Source: Cycas panzhihuaensis
Taxonomy: Eukaryota > Cycadophyta
Assembly: GCA_023213395.1 (NCBI GenBank)
Contig: CM041465.1
Coordinates: 45,577,741 to 45,641,740 of the forward strand
Direction of reading: 5' to 3'
Length of the DNA: 64,000 nucleotides
Part shown: positions 44,676 through 57,503 of the stretch, one piece after another
How the letters are laid out: the number at the start of each line of letters is the position of its first letter
How positions within the stretch are numbered: position 1 is the stretch's first letter
Translations under genes and position numbers: made by a program
The notes under the pieces: generated by a model
The model's database searches: none
The model's input: only the letters and a program-made list of their open reading frames with translations
Told to the model about the DNA's origin: nothing

Positions 44676-45540
44676 AAGTTGGCGAGGTCATCTGAGGGGT
44701 TTTTCATTATGTTTTGATGTGTAATAGAATGATCATGTGGTTATGAATTCCTACCTTTTGGTGCATTCTGTATTAAATAATCAGTAGCATAGGGTTCCTG
44801 TAAGAAATAGTGTTGGAGAAACATTGCAGTGAATCTCATAAGACCCCATGGGCATGCCCTAAAATGGTATGTTTAGGCCCATGTCTTTAGGGTTGAATCC
44901 TTTACAAGCTCTCATGTTCAGTTGTTTCCTAGATCTTCCATAGATCTCCTAGCAAGTATGGGCTAGTGTCACCTGCAAGAGATGGAAGCTCGCATTTGCC
45001 ATCGTAGGAGAATATTGTTCCATCACTCCAGCTTTTCAAGACAGCTCCATCTATAAGTCAAAAGATCCCTTACCTGTCCAGTGGCTCCATCAAGAGACGA
45101 CCTCATAGTAGGCCCTATGAAATCATTTCTGAAACCTTAATCCTGCATTGTACATGTTGTGGCATGCCATGAAATTTCGCAGGCATTATACTTTGTAAAT
45201 CACCTGATGATTTTGTTACCTAACCTATACAACCTGTGTAAGGGATATCATGATAGTAAGGGATATTGATTTTGTTACCTAACCTATGAAAGGTAAACTA
45301 AGAGTGAAAGAACCTTCAGGGTCTTTCCTTAGCAACAACTATTCTAAGTAATTGATCAAAAAGACCTTCTGATGCAATTATAAAGCGAAGCTGGAAAGTT
45401 GAGTTCGTTAGGGTCTGATTCACCAAGAATCTAGGATGAATAATACCATCTGGCTCCTTCAAGGAAAAGGTCGCAAACATACACCCCAACCTCAGAATGA
45501 CTGGGTAAAGAAGAACCCAGATAACCAGTATACAGGAGGA
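44676..45540 (+). other. E4 leader, element-specific part
   Basis: No counterpart in the E3 leader. Less AT-rich than its surroundings. Short protein-like stretches can be read (for example a segment with HCTCCGMP near 45150), but no clear gene. It could be another captured fragment. Confidence 0.4.
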
Positions 45541-46820
45541 GGCTCATTGTATCTCTCTGCGTGAAGCCTCTTGCGTTGTGTGGAGCATGTCTCTTTGCAT
45601 GAAGCCTCTTTCTCTCTTTGAAGCCTCTCCTTGAACCAGATCTATAATGAAATATGGAGTGACATCATCTCCCTTTGAAACCTCTCCTCGAACCAGACCT
45701 ACAACGAAAGATGGAGCACCGCCACGCCATGAAAAATCAGGTAGGGTTTCTACCCTAATCCCTCATGGACCTCATTTTTTTTTTGTTTTTTTTCTTTTAT
45801 AAAATCTAAAAACCTATCGGGTCTGCAAGTTTGGCATTTTCAGTTTTCGATTTAATTTTATTTTATTATTTGATTTAATAAATTAATGTGAACACCCCCC
45901 CCCCCCCCTTGCCTTATCACATTAATAAACTATGTTATAAAGTTTAATCAAATAATCTTTGATTAAGAAACCCCTCCCATAACCCTTACAATAATATAGT
46001 ATTGTTACCCCCTGTCTTGTTACTATATTTATCATTATATAAGTCTCCTTACATTAACCCTCCCTCCTTTTACTTCATTTCATGTTTAACATTCCTCCCT
46101 CCCCCCCAACACCTTAATTTTTAACATTTGATTTATGTTCTCACTTTTTAAATCCTTTCTCCTTTATTCTTATAACTTTTTTTCATTAAATTTACACCCC
46201 TATTTACCCTTTATTTTGTTATTATATTTGTTATTACATTAGTCACCTTATATGTTATAATCCCTTCCCTTAATCAATACTATTCTTTATTATAAAAATT
46301 TTTTTACCTTTTTTATTATAAAGTCTTTTATAATCTTTTCTAAATAAACTATATATAGATTTTTTTTTGTCAAAATACATTTTTATATACTAGTATTATT
46401 CCTCTTTCTTACAAGACATTTAAATAAAGTTCTTTTTGCAAATCAGTTTTATCATTATCTAACTAAATTAATTTAAAAAATAATTAATTGCTTTAATTTC
46501 ATACTTTAATATTCTTAGAACCTAAATTCTTATGAAGGGGGACTGTTTATTTCTTAAATTAATGGGAACTTTTTTTCGAAAAGAGACTGTTTAAGGGGGA
46601 TTTTTTAAGGGGTTGTTTATTTTTCAAATCAAGGGAGACTATCTACCTAAAAACATGTGATTTTTTTCTTTAAGGGAAGAGTAAGTAATGCATACTATAA
46701 TGCTTTCTTTCTCATTATTGAATTATGCCTGTTAAATATTAATCTAATGATTAGTAATCTTATTAAGTGATTATTTTTTCACCTACCATTAATCTTCAAT
46801 CAAATTTTATAATTCCTAAT
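45541..46820 (+). other. E4 leader, shared part
   Basis: Contains two diverged copies of a repeat (cctctccttgaaccagat and cctctcctcgaaccagac, about 45625-45720), then the GC-poor part shared with E3, including tagggtttct and C-runs such as the run of about 14 C at 45895-45908. No gene. Confidence 0.55.
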
Positions 46821-49800
46821 ATGACGTTAATGCTAGGGACAACCACATATATTCCAATTTCAGTGTTAATTGGCTCAAACTATGCTGACTGGAGGAATTG
46901 CATATCCCATCAGCTTAAATAGCAAAAGATATGGCGATATGTGATAGGTGAATTTAAAAAACCAAAAGAAGAAACTACAAAAAGTTATATGGTATATCTA
47001 ATGAATTCAGATGCAGCCTTAGGCACCATATTAAACTCACTTTCACCATAAATCAATCGGCAGTTTTCTGAAACAAACAACTTGGCCACTGTCTGGAAAA
47101 CTTTGTAAGATAAATATGATAAGGTCAATACACATCAAGTGGCTATCATAGAACAACAATTGTATGACATTACTTTTGATGATTTTTCCAATGTTGAGGA
47201 TTTTTTATGTAAAATTTAATTAATTAATAAAGATCTAGGAAACTATATCAAATCCAAAACTAAAGAATGTGATACTGAAAAAATAATCATGCATGTTAAA
47301 GACGACAATACACTCGTACATCTTGCAGTAAACAAGTTACCAAAATAATTTAATTTCTTCAAAACTGCCAGATAATAAGCTGGCAACCCTCCTATAACAT
47401 TCAATCAGTTGACAAACCAGTTGATCAAACATCAAATAATATTAATTCAAATAGGTATATTAAAAGATCCTTCACAGGCTTTATTTTCTAAAACTAAGCC
47501 ACAAATTAAAAATAAACAACAGAATAATTTTCATAATAATCCAAAATTTCAGAAACCTCATAGAGGTTTAAAATCTAATTCACAAAATAATATTAAGTAT
47601 TCTAGTCCATCTAAACACCAGAATACTTCTAATCAGTCCTTTCATAATAGGAATAATGTAACTCCTTCTCAAAATACTAGTTGTTCTTATTGTCATAAAA
47701 AAAGCCACACTATGATGTCTGTAGAAGTAGAATAACTTCAGAAGCATGGAAAGCTTCCAAGGGATTACAAAATTGACCTCAATCTTGATCTCAAACCTGA
47801 CAACAAACTCATAATCGTTCTTTAATAGTAACAAATTTTGCATTTGTTGCCCCTACAAATCAACCACCACAATGGATCCTTGACTCTGCTGCATCCCATT
47901 ACATGATAGGACACTAGAAAAATTTATCCACTTATCAATCTGAAACTAACTCTGAAGAAGAGATTTCTTTTGGAAGTGGAACTCAACTAAAAGTCAAAGG
48001 ATCAGGTGATGTTTCCTTAAAAGATGGTTCAATCAAGGACATCTTTTACGTACCTAGTTTGTTACCAAACCTACTTTCTGTCTATCAAATCTGCCAAAAA
48101 GACATTGTTGTCGAATTCTGGAAAGATAAATTTATCATTAAGGAACTATTAAACAAATTTAATTGTATTGCCTCAAGACCTGTTGATCATAACATAGGTC
48201 TCTATAGTTTAACAAGTCTACAAAATAACAAAACAAAACCTTTTAGTGTCTTTATTGCCAAATCTGACTCAGTCAGTAAACTTTAACATGCACAATTTGG
48301 CCATACCAGCTATGGCAAATTATAATACTTAAAAAAAACATGATATGGTTCATGGTCTTCTACCCTTAAACATTATTTATGGTGTTTGCAAAGCTTGTGT
48401 AATAGGTAAGCAACACATGGACCCGTTTCCACATAAAACTCAATTCAGATCAGTAGTTCCACTTGAACTTGTTCACTCTGACATATGTGGACTATTTCAG
48501 GTAACGTCATACTCTTATTCTCATTATTTTATTATATTTATTGATGATTATTTAAGAAAATGTTGGGTTTACATGCTCAAAACACGTAGTCAAGTGTTTG
48601 ACATTTTTGTTGAATATAAAACGTTAGTTGAAAATCAATCAAATTCAAAAATCAAACTTTTTCGATCCAATAATACAAAGGAATATTTAAGTGGAAAATT
48701 CACTTCTTTCTATAAAACACATGGAATTTAGTTGTAGCATTCCGTTGCATATACAGCTCAATAAAATGATGTTGCTAAATGTAAAAACTGCACTCTTGTT
48801 GAGATGACTCATTGCATGTTACATGTAAAGAATCTAGACCTAAAATTGTGGGCAGAAGTAATTAGCTACTCTAACTATTTATTAAATCGTTTACCTAGCA
48901 AAAGTCTACACAACGTTACTCTAGAACAAAAATGGTCTAGTAAAAAACCTTCAGTCAATCATTTATGAATCTGTGGAAGTATTGTATGGGAACACATCTC
49001 TAAAGAAAAATAAAAAAAATTAGACCCAAAAAGTCAAAAATACATCTTTGTTGGATACAGCGAAGAGAGTAAAGCTTATAAAGTCCTAAATACAGTCACA
49101 CATCAAATTTTAATTTTGTGTGATATAATATTTGATGAAGAATGATCTTCTTCAACATCTACTTATGTAGAACTTCTCGTTGAAAATTTCTTAACCAACA
49201 GTTATTTGGTTGACCCCTCTTATAAACAAGATGATCTGGAAGTTATAGAATCTTTATCAACTCAAGTCCAAAATTGGACTCTATCCAAATCTAATGAAAT
49301 AGATTCCTCCTCTCAAACTAGTTCTACAAATCAACCTGTAACTTTAGAAACAGTTACTAACAAACAACCTGTTTGGGCAAAGAAAACACCTATTGATGCT
49401 GGATCTCATACTGGTAATTCTTCATATACTAGACGAACACGTGCCTAAAAACTAAATGCTAACTTCACCTTAATGGCTAAAATAATGGATAATAATGATC
49501 CTAAAACCTTTAAACAAGCTAGCAATAATCCTATATGGTAGGAACCTATGCAAACTGAATTTAATGCTTTAATCAAGAATTTAACTTGGGATCTTGTACC
49601 ACTCCCACCTGGGAAAAATGTAGTTGACTATAAATGGGTCTATAGAATAAAATATAGCTCAACATGCATTATTGAAAAATATAAAACTTACCTCATTGCA
49701 AAAAGGATTTCTGCAAATAAATGGTATGGATTATAATGAAACCTTTACCCCTGCTGCAAAGATGAACACGATTACAACAATTATTACTCTCGCAGCCAAA

Positions 49801-51040
49801 TTTGGGTAAGAAATCCACCAAATGGATGTCAAGAGTGCTTTCTTGAACGGTGATCTCAAAGAAGAGATCTACATATCTCAACCACCTGGGTTTATTAAAA
49901 ATCCTAATTTAGTTTGTAAACTTAAGAAATCCATTTATGGTTTAAAACAAACTCCTCGAGCTTGATATACAAAAGTATATGGTTATTTAATTCACATTGG
50001 ATACACCAGATGTATTAGTGATCCAAATCTATATTTTAAATATGAAAATAAAAATATTACTATTTTAATCTTGTATGTTGATGATATCATAATTACTGGA
50101 TCATCAACTAATAATATTCATCATTTAAAATCTACTTTAACGAACAAATTTGAAATGACTGATATAGGTATCCTACATTATTTTCTTAGATTACAAATCT
50201 ATTAATGTGACTCAAGAATCACAATATCATAACCTAAATATATCTTAGACTTAATTCAACGATTTAACATGGAAAATGCTAAATCTGTATCTAATCTTTT
50301 ATAATCAGGAGTCAAACTATCTACTGATTGTTCATCACCTTTATGTGACCCTACATTATATAGACAACTAATTAGTAGTCTTATTTATTTAACTCATACC
50401 TGCCCTGACATTTCCTATGTTATCGCTCTATGTTTATGTTATATGCAACAACCATATGAATCTCATTGGAAAGCTGTTAAACGTATCTTACGATATCTAA
50501 AGCATACTATTTTTTATGGTTTAACTTATAATTTTTGTAATAAACCTCTAACTTTAATTAGATATATTGATTCAGATTGGGCAGGTGATATAAATGATTG
50601 AAAATCTGTCAGGTTATGCATTTTTTATAGATTCCTCACTTATTGCTTGGTCTAGTAAAAAAATGCAGGCACTAGCTTTATCAATGACTAAAGTTAAATA
50701 TTACGCACTTGTTGAAGCCAGTAAAGAAGCACTTTGGCTCAAATCTCTACTAAATAAAATTGGTCTGTCTCTAAACTCTTCCATTGAACTTAAAGTTAAT
50801 AGTCAATGTGCAATTGTTATTGTTACAAATCTAGTTTCACATTCTAGGACTAAACATATAGAATTACATTAGCATTTTATTCAAAATCTTGTTACTGATA
50901 ATCTTGTTTCCTTGTGTTATTATCCAACAGATGTACAGGTTGCTGACATACTTACAAAGTCTTTAACTAAAGTATAGTTTCTAAATCTCTGAGATCTGTT
51001 GCAGATAAAAGAAGTTTCCATTAAAGGGGGATCATCGTGA
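46821..51040 (+). pseudogene. E4 Gag-Pol polyprotein, broken
   Basis: ATG at 46821. Gag has WKTL, DKYDKVNTHQVAIIEQQLYD and a basic end (47409-47735, open). Its zinc knuckle reads CSYCHKKSHTM, with the last Cys lost. Protease: WILDSAASHYMIG (47875-47915). Integrase: FGHTSYGKL, GVCKACVIGKQH, VHSDICG and IIFIDDY; the second Asp position reads SNNTKEYL, and the catalytic Glu codon is Lys (AAA at 48777-48779). RT runs from about 49600 with YKWVYRIKY, YVDD at 50074-50085, and RNase H with ALSMTKVKYYALVE to about 50930. Stops at 48323, 48735, 48762 and 48966 coincide with E3 stops. The two elements are about equally decayed. Function as for E3; inactive. Confidence 0.92.
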
Positions 51041-51085
51041 TGAAGACCTTCTTTTTCTAACATAAAAGTTAACATTAAAGGGGGG

Positions 51086-51528
51086 TGTTAGGAGTATTAA
51101 TGTAACTTTTATGTTAGTCTTAAGTTCTTTTTATGTCACATGTTTAAATTCGTATTTAAGTCATTCTTATGTTTAACTTTAGAGTTTATTTTAATCTTAT
51201 ATGGAAGGTGGTTGAAATACGCAACAGTATTTCAACGAACCTTTCTTCGTATTAATTCTTCTCTTAGATTCAAGGAGGTGGTTCCAAGAATCTAAGAGGG
51301 TTGTCTAAAAGCCGTTTCTAAGGCTAGTTTGGTGTGTAGGTGGTTTCAGTATATGGTATCCTATTTATCACTATTCTTAATAAAAATACAACTTCAGGAG
51401 GTGGTTTTTCTTCCCCATAAGGGGTTTGCCACCTGTCAATCTAGTGTATATGTGCAATGTCATTTGTTGCCTATAATTTATTATTTATGTGATCATGTGG
51501 TAACATTGTGCATGTGCCTATTTCTACA
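51086..51528 (+). repeat. E4 3' LTR (443 bases)
   Basis: Preceded by a polypurine tract (aaaggggggtg). Partner of 44221-44663. Confidence 0.96.
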
Positions 51529-51533
51529 TTTAT
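51529..51533. repeat. Right TSD of E4
   Basis: tttat, identical to 44216-44220. Confidence 0.93.
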
Positions 51534-53043
51534 AAAGGCCAAACTATCTAAAATGATTTAATAATAGGTGACACCATAATCACTTGACCTTGAAACAAAT
51601 CAAAGGATCTTAATATATCATTGATGACTTTAAAATATTCATAGCGAGCTTCATATATCAAAGGTGATCAAATATAATATACAACAAAGGCATCTTAATC
51701 AAATATATCAAATGTGATCAATATAAAATAATTTAATGCAAATTAAATATTATTGTACGACATTGCAATTCAGACATAGGCAATAAAATATCAATCTATA
51801 AACTTAAAAAACCTTCGACGGTAATATATAAATTATATCAAATGTGTGACTTGAATTATTCAAATGGCAAATTGAAATACCTTAAAGTTGAGTCATAAAA
51901 ATGATGACTCTATAAATATTTTCATTTAGTGATAAACCTATATCTCAGCAGTCTATGATCATTGTGCTAATACCATAATTAGGGTAACTTAAGGCATCTC
52001 TCCCACTAACATAAAGGCATCTCACCCACATTGATTTAGGATCTTCTCCCATCTATAATATTATGTCATGCAATATGATCTAGCTTCTATGGTTTTCTGC
52101 ATTATCTCTCTACTAACTTCAACAAGCTCGATGATGGTGCAATAAACTAGGGGGATGATTGAGGCAAAATCATAATGAATTGAGGCAAAATCATAGTCGT
52201 ATGGTAATCTTTATTTCTATGACTATCCATTCAACTTTTATAACTTTGACTAGGATTCATGTTCATGATCTTTATGGAAATGTTTAATTAAAGGCATAAC
52301 ATATAACCATAATCTACAAGATAGTACAGGTAATAATGACAAATTGATTGCACTAGTGTCAATGAGATGGCATATTCTACATATACAAATAGAAGGAACG
52401 ATTCTCATAGGATATGTAATTTCTTGAAACAAAGTAGTAGATTAATAAGTCTATAGGATAATAATAGATAGACACAACTCAAACTCCATGGATGATGACA
52501 TGTGATACATAGGTATATTATGAATGAAACACATAATGTAGAGATTTCAACGATGGGAACAGACCACTACGACAACATCATAATTAAATTATGAATAAAT
52601 ACCAACATCTAGATCATGTGAAGTAAGTACAATATGGTGGCGACAATACAATGCATGTACTAACCATGTACACAAATCATAATGGAACAACGAACAACCA
52701 TAAGGGTACAACCATGAACTTACAAACTATACAAAATATTTCACAAATTACTATCAAATCCTCAAAGTATATAAATCTTCGATGGATCCATAGGCACACT
52801 TTATATAACTTCATAACATAGGTCAGTCTTCATAGCTACCATGCAGAAACAACAATAATCAAGGTTTTTGCTTCAATACTATCATAAACCTATGAATAGA
52901 TACACTGGTATAACAAAAACAACAACAAGCTAGAAAATGGTTCTATAGAGTTATCTCTTCATCCATAAATTCAATGATCATGAATCTGTAATAAGTCAAA
53001 TCTTTCCAACAAATAAGCCTTACTTAACTTGGCTCTAATATGA
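51534..53043 (-). other. E5 leader, second segment
   Basis: AT-rich and non-coding, continuing E5 after E4. The last bases before the LTR (cttggctctaatatga) are the reversed, worn Met-tRNA primer site. Confidence 0.6.
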
Positions 53044-53319
53044 TGTTGAAAAATAAAACTATAGAAAATAAACATTTACAAATCAAAACAAAATACCTCA
53101 AGATCAAAATGGTACCCTTAAGAAACCCTAAATTGCATTAACACCATTTGAACATAGTGATAATAGATATTACATATGATACATTAGATGTGTATTTATA
53201 ATACATGGTATGATAATGTATGAGACCCATAATTAAATACTGACATCATAATTATATAATTGCACATAAATGTGCATTACTATTATGTCTAGAGAAGTGT
53301 GAACTAGGCTATTCCAACA
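53044..53319 (-). repeat. E5 5' LTR (276 bases)
   Basis: Starts tgttgaaaaa and ends ccaaca. It contains the conserved gtgtatttataatac block. Confidence 0.9.
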
Positions 53320-53324
53320 AGACA

Positions 53325-54249
53325 TTCAAGAAAAATGAAGGATAGTAGAGGGGGTATTGATCGACCTCTATAAAGGTCTCATTTTGTATGTATTTTTATT
53401 CTACTTTTCATGTAAACTATCTTATAATAGCATGAAATACCTCATATCTAGTGTAATTATAGGATAATAGTTGGCATGATATAGTGGCCCCCTTTTGTAT
53501 CAATTTAGGATGGTTTGTCAAGTTTTAGAGTCAAAGTATGGGTCATCAAAAACTTTTTGTATATACCTTTACTTAGTGATGAAAGTAGCTTTTAACTTTA
53601 CCTAGTGAAGGTAATAGCTAGCTTCATATTGAGGTGAAGGTAAGGTCCATTTTATTCAAGCAAGGTTTTTTAGCCAATCACCACCTAAATAAAGATATAA
53701 TGGGATGATTAGGTATTAGTTATTAATTGATTAAAGTCCTCAACTACTTGGTAGTTGGCCAAATCCTTACATAAATATAATTTCTCCATATGAATGAAGG
53801 AACAAAGAGAAGGATTTGTCTACTTCCAAGGGTTAACTTATGGCTGAGATATGAATACTCCTCTAAATCTTTTAATTTTAGAAAATGATGGTATGTAGTG
53901 CAACCTATAGGTGCTAACATGTGATCTTGAGTTTACTTTATTAGAGTAGGATGTGTTTTATATGTTTTTAATCAATCTTAATTGTCTGTATGGATAAAAG
54001 AAATTAGTGATGTGGTTGTGGGGCTTGGAGCCACTCGAAGGCAAATTTGATTACATAGATTGTCAATTCAACTTTGTAATTAGAATCAGTAATTACAAAT
54101 GCATATTATATTTTTCCATTTAAAGTCTAAATTTTGTAGTTAGATACAATAAGATTTTAATAGTTTTTGTGCATACCTTAGAAAATACTAGTTAACTAAT
54201 AGTTTCATTTATTCATCATCAACCTCCATAATGCTTATCCACCACCATC
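53325..54249. other. Flank after E5, unassigned
   Basis: By nesting this is the continuation of Y. It contains a purine run (gtagagggggtat at about 53346) that could be another polypurine tract with an LTR after it, but no partner was found. No gene is seen. Confidence 0.35.
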
Positions 54250-56410
54250 AACCTATAAAAATGAGGTTAAATAACAAAATTTCTAATTATATCTTACCTA
54301 AATCATAATTCTGTATATGTCGTTCAAACTTTTCAAAGATCAATGGTTCTACATTTTTTTTTTAACATGATTTGATTTTGGGTTTATTATGATTTATGAC
54401 CCCCCTTACAATATTCCATCAAATCAAACAATACATTTCTCTATTTAATATTTTGGATTAAACACCCCCTTACTTCTCCTACTTATAACGTTGAATATTT
54501 TAGAGCATTCCACTCCCTCTTATAATGTTCATTATAGTTTTTTCTTTTGGATCCACATGATTTAACCCCTTTTGTTCACTAAATGTATTTACCATTCTTT
54601 AATATTTATTACCACTTTTGTTTCATAACATTTTTGAGCTTTCTCAAACCTTATAACATTAAATTGATCCTCTTTTACAACATAAACACCCTCGCCCTTA
54701 ATAGGATTATATTTAATTAATCTTTAGCCTCTTAAACCCCCATTCCCCCTAATTCTTTGTTAATCATGCATGTCCATCATTCATTTATACATTCCTTAGT
54801 CATCAAAAGTATAGATATTCACATATTCACAAGCGAAAATACACATATTCATATTTATAATATACCTTTTTTCTTTTACGATTAATAACATGCTAAGGAT
54901 AACATACTTTTTTTATGTTTAAATTTAAACACACATATTCTCAACATTGTATAATTATTCATCAACTAATATGTTATGAATGAGCAAGTAAAGGGGTGGC
55001 TATCACGTAATATCTTTTTAATATAGGGTTAGGGTATTGTTTTAAACATTAATTTTTTAAACTATGAAAGTAAGACAAGTATTATAGAAACACATTGGAT
55101 AGCAACATATATCATTTTCTTCATGTATGATGTTTGATAATTTAATAAATTGGCAATGTTATTAAAGTACTACATACATACACACATCACAAAGATTATT
55201 TTTTACATATACATATAGCAATTTGTGTTTAAGTTTCTATATAATCATCATCTTTATGAATGACTCTCAATGTTTTATAATTCTATAATATCTTATACAC
55301 TTCATTACTTACAAATACACATAGATACACATTGCTAAAATTGTTTACATTTACACATGTTTATTTTATTACAACTAGTGAATGTTGAACTAATGTTTTT
55401 TTAATAAATCTTCTAAATGTCATATGTTTTTTTAATATAGTTTAATTGTAATAGTTATATTTTATAATCAATTTTTATCTTGATCTTTAACTACATAATG
55501 TGCCTCTTATGTGTGTCCTTTAAGAACATAAGTATACTATGTTTTAACAAGACCTCTTATTTAAACTACTATTTAAAATAGATTTTATACTAGGAATGGT
55601 CCTCGTGACCTAAACTCTAGCTCTTATCAAATCAAACTACGCCAACTAGAAGGTTAAAATCTCTAACCAACTAAACCAACAAAAGGTGATGAGTATGTTA
55701 CTAGTTAGTTCAAGAAACCTAGTGATAATGATCAAGATGTATAAATGTTATAATTGATAAATTGTAATAGTGTCGTAGGCACCATCCTTTCAACATTATC
55801 CCCTTATATATGATGACAGTTTATTAATATATATGGAGTTGTTGAAGCATGGGAGAAACTAAAAACAAAGCATGAAAAAATTAATACCATAAAAGTAGTT
55901 ACTTTAGAACAAAAACTACAGAACCTTAAATTTGAATATTTCTTTAGGATTAAAGTTATCTTATCTAATTTATAATCTATTAGTATTTATTTAGGAAGTT
56001 ATATGAAGTCAACTATTATAACAAATGATGAAATAATTACTCAAACACATGTAAAATATGATGACTCACTCATCTATCTTGTAATTCATAAATTACCTAA
56101 AATCTATAACCAATAGAAAACTATAGAAGACTACTACAACCTTTAATGAATTAACAAATCAACTGGTAGAATACTAGTTGATGTTAATTCAAATAGGTAA
56201 GATGTAAGATCTTTCTCAAGTTCTTTTCTTGTGCTCTACATCATTTCAATGATAAAATATATAATAGCTACTACAAAACACATTCAAATCTTATAATAAT
56301 CCTAACGTAAGGACTTAAGTTTAACATAACAAAAGGTAACCTTGGTAAAATAATCATAGTGTAATTATTTTTATTTATTAGTGTAGGACATCCTAATGTG
56401 AGATGGATGC
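54250..56410 (+). pseudogene. Worn Copia leader and gag, relative of E3/E4
   Basis: The stretch at 54250-55700 has the C-run, AT-rich character of the E3/E4 leader. At about 55775-56110 a gag remnant is readable: VVEAWEKLKTKHEKINTIKV, then LEQKLQNLKFEYF and SLIYLVIHKLPK. These match E4 gag segments (WKTL-DKYDKVNTHQV, LEQQLYDITFDDF, TLVHLAVNKLPK). No open frame remains, and no LTRs were found. Confidence 0.55.
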
Positions 56411-57498
56411 TTATTCCATGCTCTATCAAGTGAAAGGATGTATCATCTTATTATTAGTTTATAGGACTTTATAATTATACATAAATATATGCTAACACTT
56501 ATAATCTTATAAATTATTTTGGTAATCCCTCCACTATAGAAGGGGAACTAGGTTACTTAAATAATATAATATTACATTAGGGAATATATAATATGAGCAA
56601 GGGAAGAATAAATAGGAAAAGCTTTATAAGGGATTGGCCTTATGAAAATATTATAACTCCATTAATATGTGATATAAGAACATCACTTTTATGTATATAA
56701 TACCTTAAGCATATGTGTAGAGTTGAAGGAGCTTGAGTGAGTCAAGCCTTAGAGAGCATCAAAGGACTATTAGAAAGAAAGCTAGAAAATACAAAAACAT
56801 ATTGGAAAGAATGAACTTATAAGGGAGTTCATTGTGTTGACTTAGTTTAGTTTATGGAGTTAGACTGTGGAGATAACTTGCACCTCATATTTTGCAGATG
56901 TGAGCTAAAAAGTGGTGTTTTGATGATAGAAAGTATGAGTGTAAGATATAAAGAAATCTCACATCTCATAGGTTGAAGGTATATGATGAGTTTATAGAGG
57001 AGAAGTATGAGTATAAGTTTGAGACTTTACTCGCATCTCACGTATTATAAAAGGTAAGTAAAATATTAAGGTGAATGTTACTTAAGACATGAGTTGTGAG
57101 TTATGAGGCATATAGAGCCATGAGTTATAACAAGGACCATTAGATGGAAGACACTAAAGTAGATCCCATCCATTAATTTGGAAAGGTGATATGAAGGATG
57201 AGATAAATTCATAGGGATGAAATGATATGAGGATAAATAATAACTATATAATAACACCTTAAAATTTAGCCTAGGTCATAGACTGTTAAAGGAAGAGTTG
57301 TAAGGAAAGGCATGGGGGACTAGAGCTATGAGATGAAATGTGGGTTGATGGATGGAGTCATAAATGTAATCACAATCATTAATCAATATATAAAGAAAAT
57401 AAAGAGAAAGGAATAAATTACAATTACGATAGATCTCAACCACCTAATGGAGATTGAGTGATAAGATTAATGAAGATGGGATTAAAAGGATTCACTCC
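56411..57498. other. Unassigned AT-rich sequence
   Basis: I see no gene, repeat or retroelement feature beyond short tracts of ATGAG/TATGAG words at 56900-57130. Confidence 0.4.
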
Positions 57499-57503
57499 AT
57501 ATT
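57499..57503. repeat. Left TSD of G
   Basis: atatt, identical to 63878-63882. Confidence 0.88.

Larger units (their letters stand above)
44221..51528 (+). mobile_element. Copia LTR retrotransposon E4
   Basis: A 7308-base element with two 443-base LTRs, a perfect TSD (tttat), a Met-tRNA primer site and all Copia domains in order. It is the same family as E3 in opposite orientation. The LTRs differ at about 29 of 443 positions (6.5 percent). It sits in the leader of E5. Confidence 0.97.
42289..53319 (-). mobile_element. Gag-only LTR retrotransposon E5, split by E4
   Basis: LTRs are 42289-42552 and 53044-53319. Without E4 and its TSD the element is about 3.7 kb. A polypurine tract (ctcccccttaat at 42553-42564, reversed) and a worn primer site before 53044 are present. 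The gag-like ORF at 43187-43606 is the longest uninterrupted one of the family. LTR and tail place it in the same subfamily as E6-E8. Confidence 0.9.
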
